Part shown: piece by piece, positions 35,000 through 44,531 of the stretch | How the letters are laid out: each line of letters starts with the position of its first letter | Position numbering within the stretch: position 1 is the first letter of the stretch | NCBI GenBank assembly: GCA_021773075.1 | Contig: JAJFKT010000026.1 | Coordinates: 1-64,000 of the forward strand | Direction: 5' to 3' | Length of the DNA stretch: 64,000 nt | Origin: Woeseiaceae bacterium | GTDB lineage: Bacteria; Pseudomonadota; Gammaproteobacteria; Steroidobacterales; Woeseiaceae | Notes under the pieces: model-generated | Databases searched by the model: none | What the model was told of the DNA's origin: nothing | What the model saw: the letters and a program-made list of their open reading frames with translations, nothing else | Made by a program: the position numbers and the translations under genes

Positions 35000-35226
35000 G
35001 TGAAAACCAAAACAGAACAAGGCAATCGCCCGATCGTCGTTTGTCTTCACGGCAGCGCGAGTAACGGCGGGCAGTGGCGATCAAAGACTCGTGTTTTCTG
35101 CAGTTAGTGAACTTGCATCACATGACACCCCTCACAGACCCTGACAACGTGAACCCGCTATTGGTCGATTACGTTGTGCCGGTCATCGAACCTTCGGTCG
35201 CAAGTGCCGGACCGCGGTGCGCGTGA
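35000..35226 (+). pseudogene. Remnant of an alpha/beta hydrolase gene
   Basis: GTG 35000, after an AGGAG site, opens a 35-codon frame that contains RPIVVCLHGSASNGGQW, the first strand and oxyanion motif of an alpha/beta hydrolase. It then hits TAG at 35105-35107. A second frame (ATG 35122, 34 codons, TDPDNVNPLLVDYVVPVIEP) runs to a TGA that overlaps the start of the next gene. The nucleophile and the other triad residues are missing, so most of the gene has been deleted and the frame has shifted. The second part may not belong to the hydrolase; that is an inference from position. Nothing else was found in 34905-35225. Confidence 0.55.
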
Positions 35227-36053
35227 TGAAGAAAGACCTGATCATGCTTTACGCCGTTCTCGCCTATATTGCCTTCATACTAGCCATCGCCTACAGCGTC
35301 GCGTTTCTTGGCAATCTTTTCGTGGCGCGGACGATAGACGGCGCGGCGGTAGTTCTTATTGGTGAGGCTCTCGCAGTTAACTGTGGGTTGCTGTTCTTGT
35401 TTGGATTGCAGCACAGCGGCATGGCCAGAAAATCATTCAAGCACTGGTTGCACAAATGGATGAGCCCCGGTTTAGAGCGCAGCACTTATGTATTGGTATC
35501 GAGTATTGCCACTGTGACTTTGATGGCTCTTTGGCAGCCAATGGGCGGTGTTGTCTGGGCGCTTTCCGGTACGGTCATTTACTGGGCGATTTACGCACTG
35601 TACTTCGCCGGCTGGACGATCATGATTTACGCAACCTATCTCATCAATCATTTCGAATTATTCGGGCTGCAGCAGGCGTGGCCGGTGTATCGGGGTGGGG
35701 AGTGCGCTGCGCCAAGACTAAAGACTCCGGGTCTGTATCGGCACGTTCGCCATCCAATTTACCTGGGCTGGCTGCTGGTTGTCTGGGCATCGCCGGTGAT
35801 GACCGTTGCACATTTAGTTTTCGCCACAGGCATGACTGTCTATATGCTCATCGGAATACGGCTGGAAGAGCGGGATCTCGAGGTGGAGCTACCGGAATAT
35901 CAGCAATACAAGCGTAAAGTACCCATGCTATTACCCTCGTTGCGCAAGCGCCTGCTTACCCAGCCATCGTTTTCTCTACGCACTGACAGCGGCGCCGCGG
36001 CGCGTTTCGCGCGGGCCGTTGACCAGTGGTTTAAGGAACACGCCCGTAAATGA
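35226..36053 (+). CDS. mddA: NnrU/isoprenylcysteine methyltransferase-family membrane protein, MddA-like
   Basis: A 275-residue protein with five or more hydrophobic segments. Motifs of the MddA/NnrU group are [28 protein letters not shown] and the S-adenosylmethionine-binding C-terminal [18 protein letters not shown] ending in [11 protein letters not shown]. In Pseudomonas MddA methylates methanethiol to dimethyl sulfide. The assignment rests on motif recall; the related NnrU-type proteins have other or unknown roles. ATG 35226 was chosen; the coding end overlaps the end of uvrA on the other strand by 78 bases. Confidence 0.7.
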   Translation: MKKDLIMLYAVLAYIAFILAIAYSVAFLGNLFVARTIDGAAVVLIGEALAVNCGLLFLFGLQHSGMARKSFKHWLHKWMSPGLERSTYVLVSSIATVTLMALWQPMGGVVWALSGTVIYWAIYALYFAGWTIMIYATYLINHFELFGLQQAWPVYRGGECAAPRLKTPGLYRHVRHPIYLGWLLVVWASPVMTVAHLVFATGMTVYMLIGIRLEERDLEVELPEYQQYKRKVPMLLPSLRKRLLTQPSFSLRTDSGAAARFARAVDQWFKEHARK

Positions 36054-38837
36054 GCCCTTCGTTGCGGCGACTTTCTCCGGCGTGCCAGTAGCCACCACCT
36101 GGCCCCCACCATCGCCACCCTCGGGGCCAAGGTCGATCACCCAGTCGGCTGTCTTGATGACGTCGAGATTGTGTTCGATGACCACCACCGTATTGCCACG
36201 GTCGCGCAGGCGGTGCAATACGTGCAACAAGTGCTCGATGTCGAAAAAATGCAGGCCTGTGGTCGGTTCATCGAGGATGTACAAGGTACTACCCGTATCG
36301 CGTTTAGACAGCTCCTTCGCGAGCTTCACGCGCTGTGCTTCGCCACCGGATAATGTGGTCGCATTCTGACCGAGCCGCACATAACTAAGACCGACGTCCA
36401 TCAAGGTTGTCAGCTTCTTGGCGACGACGGGTACGTTCTTGAAGAATTCCGCAGCATCTTCCACCGTCATATCGAGTACTTCGTGAATGTTCTTGCCTTT
36501 GTAGCGAATTCCCAGCGTCTCTCGGTTGTAGCGCTGGCCTCTACAGGTGTCGCATGGCACATATACGTCTGGAAGAAAGTGCATCTCCACCTTGATGACG
36601 CCGTCACCCTGGCAGGGTTCGCAGCGACCACCCTTGACGTTGAAGCTGAAGCGCCCGGGCATGTAACCACGCGAGCGTGCTTCCTGCGTGCCGGCGAACA
36701 ATTCACGAATAGGTGTGAACAGGCCACTGTAAGTCGCGGGGTTCGACCTTGGAGTGCGCCCAATCGGACTTTGGCTGATGTCGATAACACGATCGATGTT
36801 CTCGAGGCCTTTGATTTCCTTGTGCGGTGCCGGGTTGCGATTCGACCGGTTCAATTCGTCCGCGACTGCCTTGTACAAGGTGTCATTAACCAGCGTTGAT
36901 TTTCCAGACCCGGAAACGCCGGTGATACAAGTCATGAGGCCGACCGGAATCGAAGTGTCAATGTTTTGCAGGTTGTTGCCAGTGGCGCCAAATATTTCGA
37001 GCTGGCGTTTTGGGTCATTAGCCGTGCGCTCGACGGGCAGTGCGATCGAGCGTTTTCCAGACAAGTATTGCCCCGTCAGCGAATTCGGGTCGCTCATAAC
37101 CTCTGTCGGTGTACCTTGAGAAACCACTTGACCACCGTGCACGCCGGCACCCGGTCCGAGATCGACAACGTGATCGGCGGCCAGAATGGCTTCTTCATCG
37201 TGTTCGACAACAATGACGGTATTACCAATATCGCGCAGGTGAACAAGCGTCTTCAAAAGACGTTGATTGTCGCGCTGGTGTAGCCCGATGGATGGTTCGT
37301 CGAGGATATACATGACGCCGACGAGGCCCGATCCGATCTGGCTGGCAAGACGAATTCGTTGCGCCTCACCACCGGACAGTGTGTCCGCGCTTCGATCGAG
37401 TGACAGATAATCAAGTCCAACATCCGAAAGAAAACTCAGTCGATCACCGATCTCTTTCACGATCTTGTCGGCGATGGTCGCCCGCCATCCGTCGATCTCC
37501 ATGGAAGCGAAAAAATCCCTCGCGTGACCGACCGACAGATGGGTAATTTCAGGTAGCGAGCGTTCGCAAACGAACACATGTCGCGCCGCTCGATTCAAGC
37601 GGGTGCCGCCGCAATCGGGACAGGACTGGCTATTCAGAAATTTGGTGAGCTCCTCGCGAACGGCGTTTGATTCCGTCTCGTGATAGCGACGCTCGAGATT
37701 TGGCAATACGCCCTCGAAGCGGTGCCGTTTTTTGATCTGCATTCCGCGCGTGTTCTCGTAGAAGAACTCGATTTTCTCCTTGCCGCTGCCGTACAGGACG
37801 ACCTTCTGCAGCTCGTCGGATAGCTGATCAAACGGTGTTTCGATATCAAAGTCGTAGTGCGATGCCAGGCTCTGAATCATTTGGTAGTAGTAGGTCGTCT
37901 TGCGATCCCAACCTCGAATTGCGCCGCCGGCAAGCGACAGACCTGGATTCACAACGACACGGTCTGGATCAAAAAACTGTTTTACTCCCAGGCCGTCACA
38001 AGTGGGGCAGGCACCGGTTGGGTTGTTAAACGAAAACAGGCGCGGCTCGAGTTCTGTCAGGCTGTAGCCGCAATGCTTACACGCAAATCGATCGGAGAAA
38101 ATAATTTCCTCCGCGTCCTTGTTGTCCATGTAGGCAATACGAGCCGTGCCGTCCGCAAGTCGTAATGCCGTTTCGAACGATTCCGCGAGCCGCAGGCGCA
38201 GGTCTTCCTTTACCTTGAATCGATCAACGATTGCGTCAATGCGGTGTTTTTTTCTGAGGTCCAGCGCGGGCGGCTGATCCAGTTCATAGATCTCGCCATC
38301 AATTCGGGCGCGGATGAATCCCTGGGCCTGCAAATCACCCATAAGCTGCACGTGTTCGCCCTTACGATCGACAATCACCGGTGCCAGCAGCATGAGTTTC
38401 GTGCCCTCCGGCAGAGCCATTACCTGATCGACCATTTGCGCGATGGTTTGCGCCTCGAGTGGCTGGTCATGATCCGGACAAATTGGTGTCCCCGCCCGTG
38501 CATAGAGCAGGCGCAGATAGTCATAGATCTCGGTGACGGTTCCGACGGTTGAGCGTGGATTGTGTGATGTGGATTTCTGCTCGATCGATATGGCAGGAGA
38601 CAGTCCATCAATATGGTCGATATCCGGTTTCTCCATCATCGAGAGAAACTGACGTGCGTAGGCGGAGAGCGATTCGACATAGCGACGCTGACCTTCGGCA
38701 TAAATTGTATCGAAGGCGAGCGAGGACTTACCCGAACCGGACAGCCCTGTTAAGACGATTAACTGGTCGCGTGGCAGCTTGATGTCTATGTTTTTCAGAT
38801 TGTGGGTTCGGGCACCACGGATATCTATGGTCTTCAT
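35976..38837 (-). CDS. uvrA: UvrABC excinuclease subunit A
   Basis: A 953-residue DNA-damage sensor (E. coli 940) with two ABC ATPase modules. Walker A loops are GLSGSGKSS (about residue 31) and GVSGSGKST (about residue 640); the signature blocks are [16 protein letters not shown] and [15 protein letters not shown]. The zinc modules CKHC...CPTC and CEPC...CDTC are complete. It loads UvrB at bulky lesions. The ten extra C-terminal residues ([12 protein letters not shown]) exceed the family norm. No clear LexA box was found upstream. It is divergent from the MFS gene. Confidence 0.97.
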   Translation of the reverse strand: MKTIDIRGARTHNLKNIDIKLPRDQLIVLTGLSGSGKSSLAFDTIYAEGQRRYVESLSAYARQFLSMMEKPDIDHIDGLSPAISIEQKSTSHNPRSTVGTVTEIYDYLRLLYARAGTPICPDHDQPLEAQTIAQMVDQVMALPEGTKLMLLAPVIVDRKGEHVQLMGDLQAQGFIRARIDGEIYELDQPPALDLRKKHRIDAIVDRFKVKEDLRLRLAESFETALRLADGTARIAYMDNKDAEEIIFSDRFACKHCGYSLTELEPRLFSFNNPTGACPTCDGLGVKQFFDPDRVVVNPGLSLAGGAIRGWDRKTTYYYQMIQSLASHYDFDIETPFDQLSDELQKVVLYGSGKEKIEFFYENTRGMQIKKRHRFEGVLPNLERRYHETESNAVREELTKFLNSQSCPDCGGTRLNRAARHVFVCERSLPEITHLSVGHARDFFASMEIDGWRATIADKIVKEIGDRLSFLSDVGLDYLSLDRSADTLSGGEAQRIRLASQIGSGLVGVMYILDEPSIGLHQRDNQRLLKTLVHLRDIGNTVIVVEHDEEAILAADHVVDLGPGAGVHGGQVVSQGTPTEVMSDPNSLTGQYLSGKRSIALPVERTANDPKRQLEIFGATGNNLQNIDTSIPVGLMTCITGVSGSGKSTLVNDTLYKAVADELNRSNRNPAPHKEIKGLENIDRVIDISQSPIGRTPRSNPATYSGLFTPIRELFAGTQEARSRGYMPGRFSFNVKGGRCEPCQGDGVIKVEMHFLPDVYVPCDTCRGQRYNRETLGIRYKGKNIHEVLDMTVEDAAEFFKNVPVVAKKLTTLMDVGLSYVRLGQNATTLSGGEAQRVKLAKELSKRDTGSTLYILDEPTTGLHFFDIEHLLHVLHRLRDRGNTVVVIEHNLDVIKTADWVIDLGPEGGDGGGQVVATGTPEKVAATKGSFTGVFLKPLVNGPRETRRGAAVSA

Positions 38838-38894
38838 GGTCTGTATTTAATCATTGAATGAGGGCAGTCATCTGCGGCCAACCTGCTAATATAC

Positions 38895-38915
38895 GCCGCC
38901 GCGTATCCGCGGCGC
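38895..38915. repeat. GC-rich inverted repeat upstream of the MFS gene
   Basis: CGCCGCG (38897-38903) and CGCGGCG (38908-38914) form a seven-pair stem with a TATC loop in the divergent uvrA-MFS gap, about 20 bases before the MFS start. It may be a regulator binding site or a leader hairpin. A short A/T element TAATAT lies just upstream. Confidence 0.35.
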
Positions 38916-38930
38916 AAAGGAAGCGCAGGA

Positions 38931-40130
38931 ATGAGTTCAGAAAGCCCCGAAACCCTTGTCGAGACGGTCGCTATGGATGCTGCGGAACGCCGCTCTGTCG
39001 GGGTGGTTGCGCTGATATCGATGATTCGGATGTTCGGGTTGTTTGCTTTGCTTCCAGTGCTGTCCCTGTACGCAACTGAGCTTGAGAATGCGACGCCGCT
39101 TCTGGTCGGGCTGGCCGTTGGTGCTTACGGACTAACGCAAGCGGGCTTCCAGGTGCCGCTTGGAGCCTTATCTGACCGGGTCGGCAGGTTGCCGGTCATT
39201 ATTTTTGGACTCGGCGTATTTGCCGCTGGCAGTGTATTGGCAGCGATGAGCGATTCCATCTATGGGATCATCGCCGGTCGCCTTTTGCAGGGTGCGGGAG
39301 CAATATCGGCAACGCTGACGGCACTCATAGCGGATGCCACGCGGGAGGAAGTACGCACTCGATCCATGGCGGTATTCGGGATTGGCATCGGTCTGTCATT
39401 TATGCTCGCTATGGTAGCTGGCCCATTGCTAGCGGCGAAGTTCGGATTCCGGGCGCTGTTTTGGATCGCCGCATTGCTTGCGGTGTTCGCCGGTCTGTTG
39501 CTGACGCTGCTGCCCGAGATTCCAAAAGCGCGAAAGAGTGAAAACTGGAATCTGCTGCCCGCGTTACGAGCAGATTTATTGCGTGTTGATTCTTACGTTT
39601 TTTTGCTACACACCATTATGACCGCAACATTCGTCGCACTGCCGTTCTTGCTAACAGACCAACTTGGTATGGTGCTGACGGATCACTGGAAGATTTACGT
39701 CGGAGCCTTGCTATTGTCTCTGGTCGTCGCGGTGCCGATGATCATGAAAGATCATCGACAGGGAAGCGGCAGGCTCATAGGAATCGCAGTCAGCATGATC
39801 CTGATTGCTCAGTTGGGGCTGACATTTTTCAGTTTTTCAGCCGTGCCGGTATTGATGTTTTTCGCAATCTACCTGGCGGGCTTCAATTTCCTGGAGGCCG
39901 CATTGCCGGCACGGTTGTCCATCCTGGCGGATGACGAAGTGCGTGGTGCATCACTCGGCGTGTTCTCGAGCGCTCAATTCCTCGGGGCATTCATCGGCGG
40001 ACTTATCGGCGGCCGATTCCTCGGCCATGGCCGCCCGGGCGACGTGTTCTTCGTTTGTGCATTACTCGCCGCTATTTGGTTGGCCCTTCAGGGCTTCGGG
40101 CTTGCCCGACGAAGCGAGCCATCGCAGTAA
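38931..40130 (+). CDS. Major facilitator superfamily transporter
   Basis: A 399-residue protein with about 12 membrane segments. The MFS motif between TM2 and TM3 is GALSDRVGRLPVIIFG. The layout resembles the YajR/drug-H+ antiporter group but lacks the long C-terminal domain of YajR. The substrate is not deducible. An AGGAA site precedes the ATG; an overlapping start at 38858 was rejected. Divergent from uvrA. Confidence 0.85.
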   Translation: MSSESPETLVETVAMDAAERRSVGVVALISMIRMFGLFALLPVLSLYATELENATPLLVGLAVGAYGLTQAGFQVPLGALSDRVGRLPVIIFGLGVFAAGSVLAAMSDSIYGIIAGRLLQGAGAISATLTALIADATREEVRTRSMAVFGIGIGLSFMLAMVAGPLLAAKFGFRALFWIAALLAVFAGLLLTLLPEIPKARKSENWNLLPALRADLLRVDSYVFLLHTIMTATFVALPFLLTDQLGMVLTDHWKIYVGALLLSLVVAVPMIMKDHRQGSGRLIGIAVSMILIAQLGLTFFSFSAVPVLMFFAIYLAGFNFLEAALPARLSILADDEVRGASLGVFSSAQFLGAFIGGLIGGRFLGHGRPGDVFFVCALLAAIWLALQGFGLARRSEPSQ

Positions 40131-40270
40131 CGGCCTACCCGACTGAAATCAGCATAATTTGGCAGAAATCGGGCTAGTAATTGCCCAAACAAGCACTACA
40201 ATAGTCTCCCCTCGCTGCTCCGCGGCGAGCCACACATAAAAAACACACACATAAGACAGGGGATCCGTAA

Positions 40271-40759
40271 ATGGCCCGCGGAATTAATAAAGTAATCATT
40301 GTAGGAAACGTCGGTGGGGATCCCGAGACTCGATATATGCCCAGCGGTTCAGCCGTAACGAACCTGACAATTGCGACCAACGAGTCGTGGAAAGACAAGC
40401 AAACCGGCGAGCAGAAAGAACGCACCGAGTGGCATCGCGTTGCGATGTTTAATCGCCTGGCCGAGATTGCAGCCGAGTATCTACGCAAAGGTTCGCAGGT
40501 CTACATCGAAGGCAAACTGCGTACCCGTAAATGGCAGGACAAATCCGGTAACGATCGTTACACTACCGAAATCATCGCTGACGAGATGCAAATGCTCGGC
40601 GGTCGAGGCGGCTCTGGTGGCGGTGGCAACTTCGGCGGCAATCAGAATCAGGACGGTGGTGGCCAGAGCGGTGGTCAGCAAGGCGGTGGTCAGCAAGGTG
40701 GTGGCAATGCACCTCCACAGCCGGGCCCTGATGACTTCGACGATGATATTCCGTTCTAA
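40271..40759 (+). CDS. ssb: Single-stranded DNA-binding protein
   Basis: A 162-residue SSB (E. coli 178). The OB-fold domain is at residues 1-115 ([42 protein letters not shown]). It is followed by a Gly/Gln-rich linker with near-repeats of GGQQGGG (about 117-148) and the acidic C-terminal tip DDFDDDIPF that recruits partner proteins. A GGGG site is near the ATG. The upstream gap holds a TACAAT box at 40197-40202 with no clear -35. Confidence 0.97.
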   Translation: MARGINKVIIVGNVGGDPETRYMPSGSAVTNLTIATNESWKDKQTGEQKERTEWHRVAMFNRLAEIAAEYLRKGSQVYIEGKLRTRKWQDKSGNDRYTTEIIADEMQMLGGRGGSGGGGNFGGNQNQDGGGQSGGQQGGGQQGGGNAPPQPGPDDFDDDIPF

Positions 40760-40771
40760 CGAGATCGGGCG

Positions 40772-42124
40772 TTGAAGCTGTACATCAAAACGATGGGCTG
40801 CCAGATGAACGAGTACGACTCGGAAAAGATGGCGGACGTGTTGCGTGAGTCGCATGGTTACGAATTGACGGACACACCGGAGAGCGCGGATCTGCTGCTG
40901 GTCAATACCTGCTCAATTCGCGAGAAAGCTCAGGAAAAGGTTTTTTCGCAGCTCGGTCGCTGGCGCAAGCTCAAAGACAAAAACCCCAATATAAAAATTG
41001 GTGTTGGTGGATGCGTTGCCAGCCAGGAGGGCGAAGGCATTACGAGGCGTGCGCCCTTCGTTGATGTTGTATTTGGTCCGCAAACTTTGCACCGCTTGCC
41101 AGAGCTCATCGATAATTCGGAGAAAAGAGGTGAGTCGATCGTTGATATCTCGTTTCCCGAGATCGAAAAGTTTGATCGTCTGCCTGAGCCGCGTGCCGAC
41201 GGTCCAACGGCTTTTGTTTCCGTTATGGAGGGCTGCAGCAAGTACTGTAGTTTTTGCGTTGTGCCGTATACGCGTGGTGAGGAAATCAGCCGACCGTTCG
41301 ACGACGTCATCGCGGAAGTTGCGACGCTGGCAGAGCAAGGTGTCCGAGAGGTTAATTTACTTGGACAAAACGTAAATGCGTACCGTGGACCGATGCACGA
41401 TGGCCAGATCGCCGATCTTGCGACGCTTATTTATTACGTAGACGCCATCGAGGGTATTGAGCGAATTCGATTTACGACCTCACACCCGGTTGAGTTTACC
41501 GACAGCCTGATTCAGGCGTATGCAGAGGTGCCGTCGCTTGCGAGTTACTTACATCTTCCCGTGCAACATGGCTCGGACCGTATTCTTGCAGCAATGAAGC
41601 GCGGCCATATGGTTCTTGAGTACAAACAGAAGATTCGCAAACTGCGCGAAGCGCGCCCCGGAATTTCATTGTCATCCGATTTTATTGTCGGCTTTCCTGG
41701 TGAAACGGATAGTGATTTCGAAGCGCTCATGAATATGATTGCAGACATTGGCTTCGATCAGTCTTTCAGTTTCATTTACAGCGCCAGACCCGGCACTCCG
41801 GCAGCAAGCCTGGCTGACGACACGACGATGGAAGTGAAGAAGGAACGACTCGCTTTGTTGCAGGCTCGTATCAATCAGCAAGCGATGGAGATCAGTCGCG
41901 CGATGATAGGTACAACACAACGTATCCTGGTTGAAAAAACCTCCAGGAAAAGGACCAGCCAGGTTTCCGGGCGAACCGAGAATAATCGTTGGGTCAATTT
42001 TGATGCCGATGTATCGTTGATCGGTCAATTCGTTGACGTCGTAGTCACCGAAGCTATGCCTAATTCCTTACGCGGCCGACTTGCGAATGACTTGCCAATA
42101 AAGGAGCTGCGGCGTAGTCTCTAA
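40772..42124 (+). CDS. miaB: tRNA-2-methylthio-N6-isopentenyladenosine synthase
   Basis: A 450-residue radical-SAM methylthiotransferase (E. coli 474). The N-terminal UPF0004 domain has its three cluster cysteines (MGCQMN, NTCSIRE and GGCVASQ), the radical SAM loop is CSKYCSFC, and a TRAM domain ends the protein. It modifies A37 of tRNAs that read UNN codons. The start is TTG 40772, which gives the normal [17 protein letters not shown]-terminus. It leads the phoH-ybeY-corC-lnt row, as in E. coli. Confidence 0.95.
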   Translation: MKLYIKTMGCQMNEYDSEKMADVLRESHGYELTDTPESADLLLVNTCSIREKAQEKVFSQLGRWRKLKDKNPNIKIGVGGCVASQEGEGITRRAPFVDVVFGPQTLHRLPELIDNSEKRGESIVDISFPEIEKFDRLPEPRADGPTAFVSVMEGCSKYCSFCVVPYTRGEEISRPFDDVIAEVATLAEQGVREVNLLGQNVNAYRGPMHDGQIADLATLIYYVDAIEGIERIRFTTSHPVEFTDSLIQAYAEVPSLASYLHLPVQHGSDRILAAMKRGHMVLEYKQKIRKLREARPGISLSSDFIVGFPGETDSDFEALMNMIADIGFDQSFSFIYSARPGTPAASLADDTTMEVKKERLALLQARINQQAMEISRAMIGTTQRILVEKTSRKRTSQVSGRTENNRWVNFDADVSLIGQFVDVVVTEAMPNSLRGRLANDLPIKELRRSL

Positions 42125-42178
42125 GACAATGATCGATTGTCTATTCAGACATGCCACGTCCCCTGTCCTCCTGACAGG
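42125..42178 (+). other. Two small hairpins between miaB and phoH
   Basis: GACAAT-GATCG-ATTGTC (42125-42141) begins at the base after the miaB stop, and CCTGTC-CTCCT-GACAGG (42162-42178) follows. Neither has a T-run. They may protect or process the polycistronic mRNA. Confidence 0.4.
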
Positions 42179-42211
42179 CGGCCTCCTACGCAGAGGTTTT
42201 AAATACAGATC

Positions 42212-43195
42212 TTGAATGCTGTCCAGTTTTCTCGGGACATAGTCCTCGAGCCCGCCGATAATGACCGCCTCGCTAACCTGTGCGGTCAATTTGATGAACA
42301 CCTCCGACAAATTGAACGCCGCCTCGATGTTGAAATCGCGAGTCGCGGTAATACGTTCCGTGTGACCGGTCGTCCAGGTGCTGCCGAGGTCGGAGGTGAC
42401 GTTTTGTTGTCGCTATTTGAGATGACTAACGAGGAACGACTGGATCCGGAACGTGTTCATATGACGTTACAGGAGTCTTTTATGGATGATGCTGCAGCAA
42501 GCGTAAATGATGAAACGTTGGACGGCGGCGAAGTCGTAACGATTCAGACACGCCGCAAGCTCATTCGACCGCGCGGCGCGAATCAGGGCTCATACATGCG
42601 CAGGGTCCGTGATCATGATTTGGCTTTCGGTATTGGACCAGCGGGTACCGGCAAGACTTATCTAGCCGTAGCAAGCGCCGTTGATGCTTTGGAAAATGAA
42701 CAGGTTCGGCGAATCGTGTTGGTACGGCCCGCTGTTGAGGCCGGAGAACGGCTTGGGTTTCTGCCGGGTGATCTGTCGCAGAAAGTAGATCCTTACCTGC
42801 GCCCTATGTATGACGCTTTATATGACATGATTGGAGCGGAGCGCGTTACACAGCTGATCGAGCGCAACGTTATCGAGATTGCGCCCTTGGCATTCATGCG
42901 TGGCCGCTCGCTCAACGAGTCTTTCATTATTCTCGACGAAGCGCAAAATACCAGTATTGAACAAATGAAAATGTTTCTTACGCGGATCGGCTTTGGGTCA
43001 AGCGCCGTCGTCACTGGCGACATCACGCAGATCGACCTGCCGTCTGGTCAAACGTCCGGACTAAACAATGCGATTGCTGTCTTGGGCGATGTGAAGGGCG
43101 TTTCGTTCACTTATTTCAAACCAAAGGATGTTGTTCGCCACGAATTGGTGCAGCGGATCGTCGAAGCCTACGAGAAAAATGACCGTTCGAGTTGA
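42212..43195 (+). CDS. phoH: PhoH-family ATPase (YbeZ type)
   Basis: A 327-residue PhoH-like protein. It starts at TTG 42212 (NAVQFSRDIVLEPADNDRLANLCGQFDEHL); the ATP site has Walker A GPAGTGKT and Walker B SFIILDEAQN, typical for the YbeZ branch. The N-terminal KH-like part suggests RNA binding. YbeZ works with YbeY in rRNA processing; ybeY starts before this gene ends (overlap 17 bases), consistent with joint action. Confidence 0.93.
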   Translation: MNAVQFSRDIVLEPADNDRLANLCGQFDEHLRQIERRLDVEIASRGNTFRVTGRPGAAEVGGDVLLSLFEMTNEERLDPERVHMTLQESFMDDAAASVNDETLDGGEVVTIQTRRKLIRPRGANQGSYMRRVRDHDLAFGIGPAGTGKTYLAVASAVDALENEQVRRIVLVRPAVEAGERLGFLPGDLSQKVDPYLRPMYDALYDMIGAERVTQLIERNVIEIAPLAFMRGRSLNESFIILDEAQNTSIEQMKMFLTRIGFGSSAVVTGDITQIDLPSGQTSGLNNAIAVLGDVKGVSFTYFKPKDVVRHELVQRIVEAYEKNDRSS

Positions 43196-43661
43196 CGTTC
43201 AGTTCGCGGTCGAAGAAGAGTCGGTAGCCGGCAAAGAGGAAATTTCACTTTGGGTCGCTCGTGCACTGACTACGGCGTACCCGGGCAGTGATGCCGAAGT
43301 TTCGGTCCGAGTCGTCGACGCAGCGGAAATGCAGCGGCTCAATAAGGAATTTCGCGAGCAGGATAAGTCGACCAACGTTCTGTCTTTTCCAGCGGGCGAA
43401 ATTGTGGGCTTGCCGGGTGATGCTGACGTACCGCTTGGCGATATCGTTGTTTGTTCGAGTGTTATAAGCGCCGAGGCGGGGCAACAGGGCAAACCGCTCG
43501 TCAGTCACTGGGCGCATATGATCGTTCACGGCACCCTGCATTTATTGGGCTACGACCACGTTGACGACAGCGATGCGATGGCAATGGAAGCCATGGAAAT
43601 CAGGGTTTTGGGCGATATTGGTGTTGCCAACCCCTATGGAGAGTCTCCGCAGGAGACCTGA
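43179..43661 (+). CDS. ybeY: Endoribonuclease YbeY
   Basis: A 160-residue single-strand endoribonuclease for 16S rRNA 3'-end maturation and rRNA quality control (E. coli 155). The zinc-binding motif HGTLHLLGYDH is at residues about 123-133, and the RNA-binding SFPAGE block and nearby conserved arginine are present. ATG 43179 overlaps phoH. The upstream frame to 43128 is inside phoH and was not used. Confidence 0.95.
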   Translation: MTVRVDVQFAVEEESVAGKEEISLWVARALTTAYPGSDAEVSVRVVDAAEMQRLNKEFREQDKSTNVLSFPAGEIVGLPGDADVPLGDIVVCSSVISAEAGQQGKPLVSHWAHMIVHGTLHLLGYDHVDDSDAMAMEAMEIRVLGDIGVANPYGESPQET

Positions 43662-43662
43662 T

Positions 43663-44526
43663 ATGATTAGCTTGATGAACGAAAAACCTCCAAGTACCGG
43701 CGGCTCAGGCACACCCGGACTGGTCGCACGCGTAATGCGCGCGATCAGGGGCGAACCCTGGAGCCGCGACGAAATCCAGACTTTTATCCAGGCCGATGTT
43801 GAACTCGATGCCGAAGAAAAGAGCATGCTATCGGGCGTGCTCGAAGTGTCCGAGACTCAGGTTAGAGAGGTCATGGTGCCGCGATCACAGATGGTGGTTA
43901 TCGACATTGAGGACAAGTTCGATGAAACCCTGAAATTGATTGTTGAGTCGGGCCACTCCCGATTTCCGGTGATTGGCGAAGATCGGGACGAAGTACTCGG
44001 AATATTGCTCGCCAAAGACCTTTTGCGTTACTACGGTAGCGATGAGGCCAAAGAGCTGACGATCAAGAAGTTGTTGCGGCCCGCGTCGGTGATTCCGGAG
44101 TCGAAACGCTTAAACGCGTTGTTAAAAGAGTTTCGTGCAAGCCATAACCACATGGCGATCGTCGTTGATGAGTACGGCGGTGTTGCCGGGCTGCTTACCA
44201 TTGAAGACGTGCTCGAAGAGATTGTTGGTGAAATCGATGACGAACATGATCATGAGGAGGCTGAGTTTATTCGACCGGATGGTGATCGCGACGGCCAACC
44301 TTGTTTTGCCGTTCGCGCATTGACTCGTGTAGAAGATTTCAATGACTACTTCGAATGCGAGCTTGATGATGAAGAGTACGACACCGTCGGTGGTCTTGTA
44401 TTACACGAGCTTGGAAGGCTTCCACGACGTGGTGAAAAGGTTGAATTTGGCGGGTTCACGTTTGCTGTAACCAGCGCTGATAAGCGACGAATTGATGCAT
44501 TGCAAGTCCAGCGCAATGGCGAATAA
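43663..44526 (+). CDS. corC: CBS-domain protein CorC (YbeX)
   Basis: A 287-residue cytosolic protein (E. coli 292). Two CBS domains lie at residues about 70-190 (MVPRSQMVVIDIEDKFDETLKLIVESGHSRFPVIG; HNHMAIVVDEYGGVAGLLTIEDVLEEIVGEI). A C-terminal CorC/HlyC transporter-associated domain (about 205-285) follows. It takes part in magnesium and cobalt efflux and, by neighbourhood, in ribosome-linked stress. ATG 43663 follows an AGGAGACC site. Confidence 0.93.
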   Translation: MISLMNEKPPSTGGSGTPGLVARVMRAIRGEPWSRDEIQTFIQADVELDAEEKSMLSGVLEVSETQVREVMVPRSQMVVIDIEDKFDETLKLIVESGHSRFPVIGEDRDEVLGILLAKDLLRYYGSDEAKELTIKKLLRPASVIPESKRLNALLKEFRASHNHMAIVVDEYGGVAGLLTIEDVLEEIVGEIDDEHDHEEAEFIRPDGDRDGQPCFAVRALTRVEDFNDYFECELDDEEYDTVGGLVLHELGRLPRRGEKVEFGGFTFAVTSADKRRIDALQVQRNGE

Positions 44527-44531
44527 GTAGT

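Noticed and set aside
38838-38930. LexA box upstream of uvrA
   Set aside because: CTGTATTTAATCATTG has only one half-site; the second half (ACAG) is missing.
40610-40720. Tandem DNA repeat inside ssb
   Set aside because: It encodes the normal Gly/Gln-rich linker of SSB; the repeats are imperfect and in frame.
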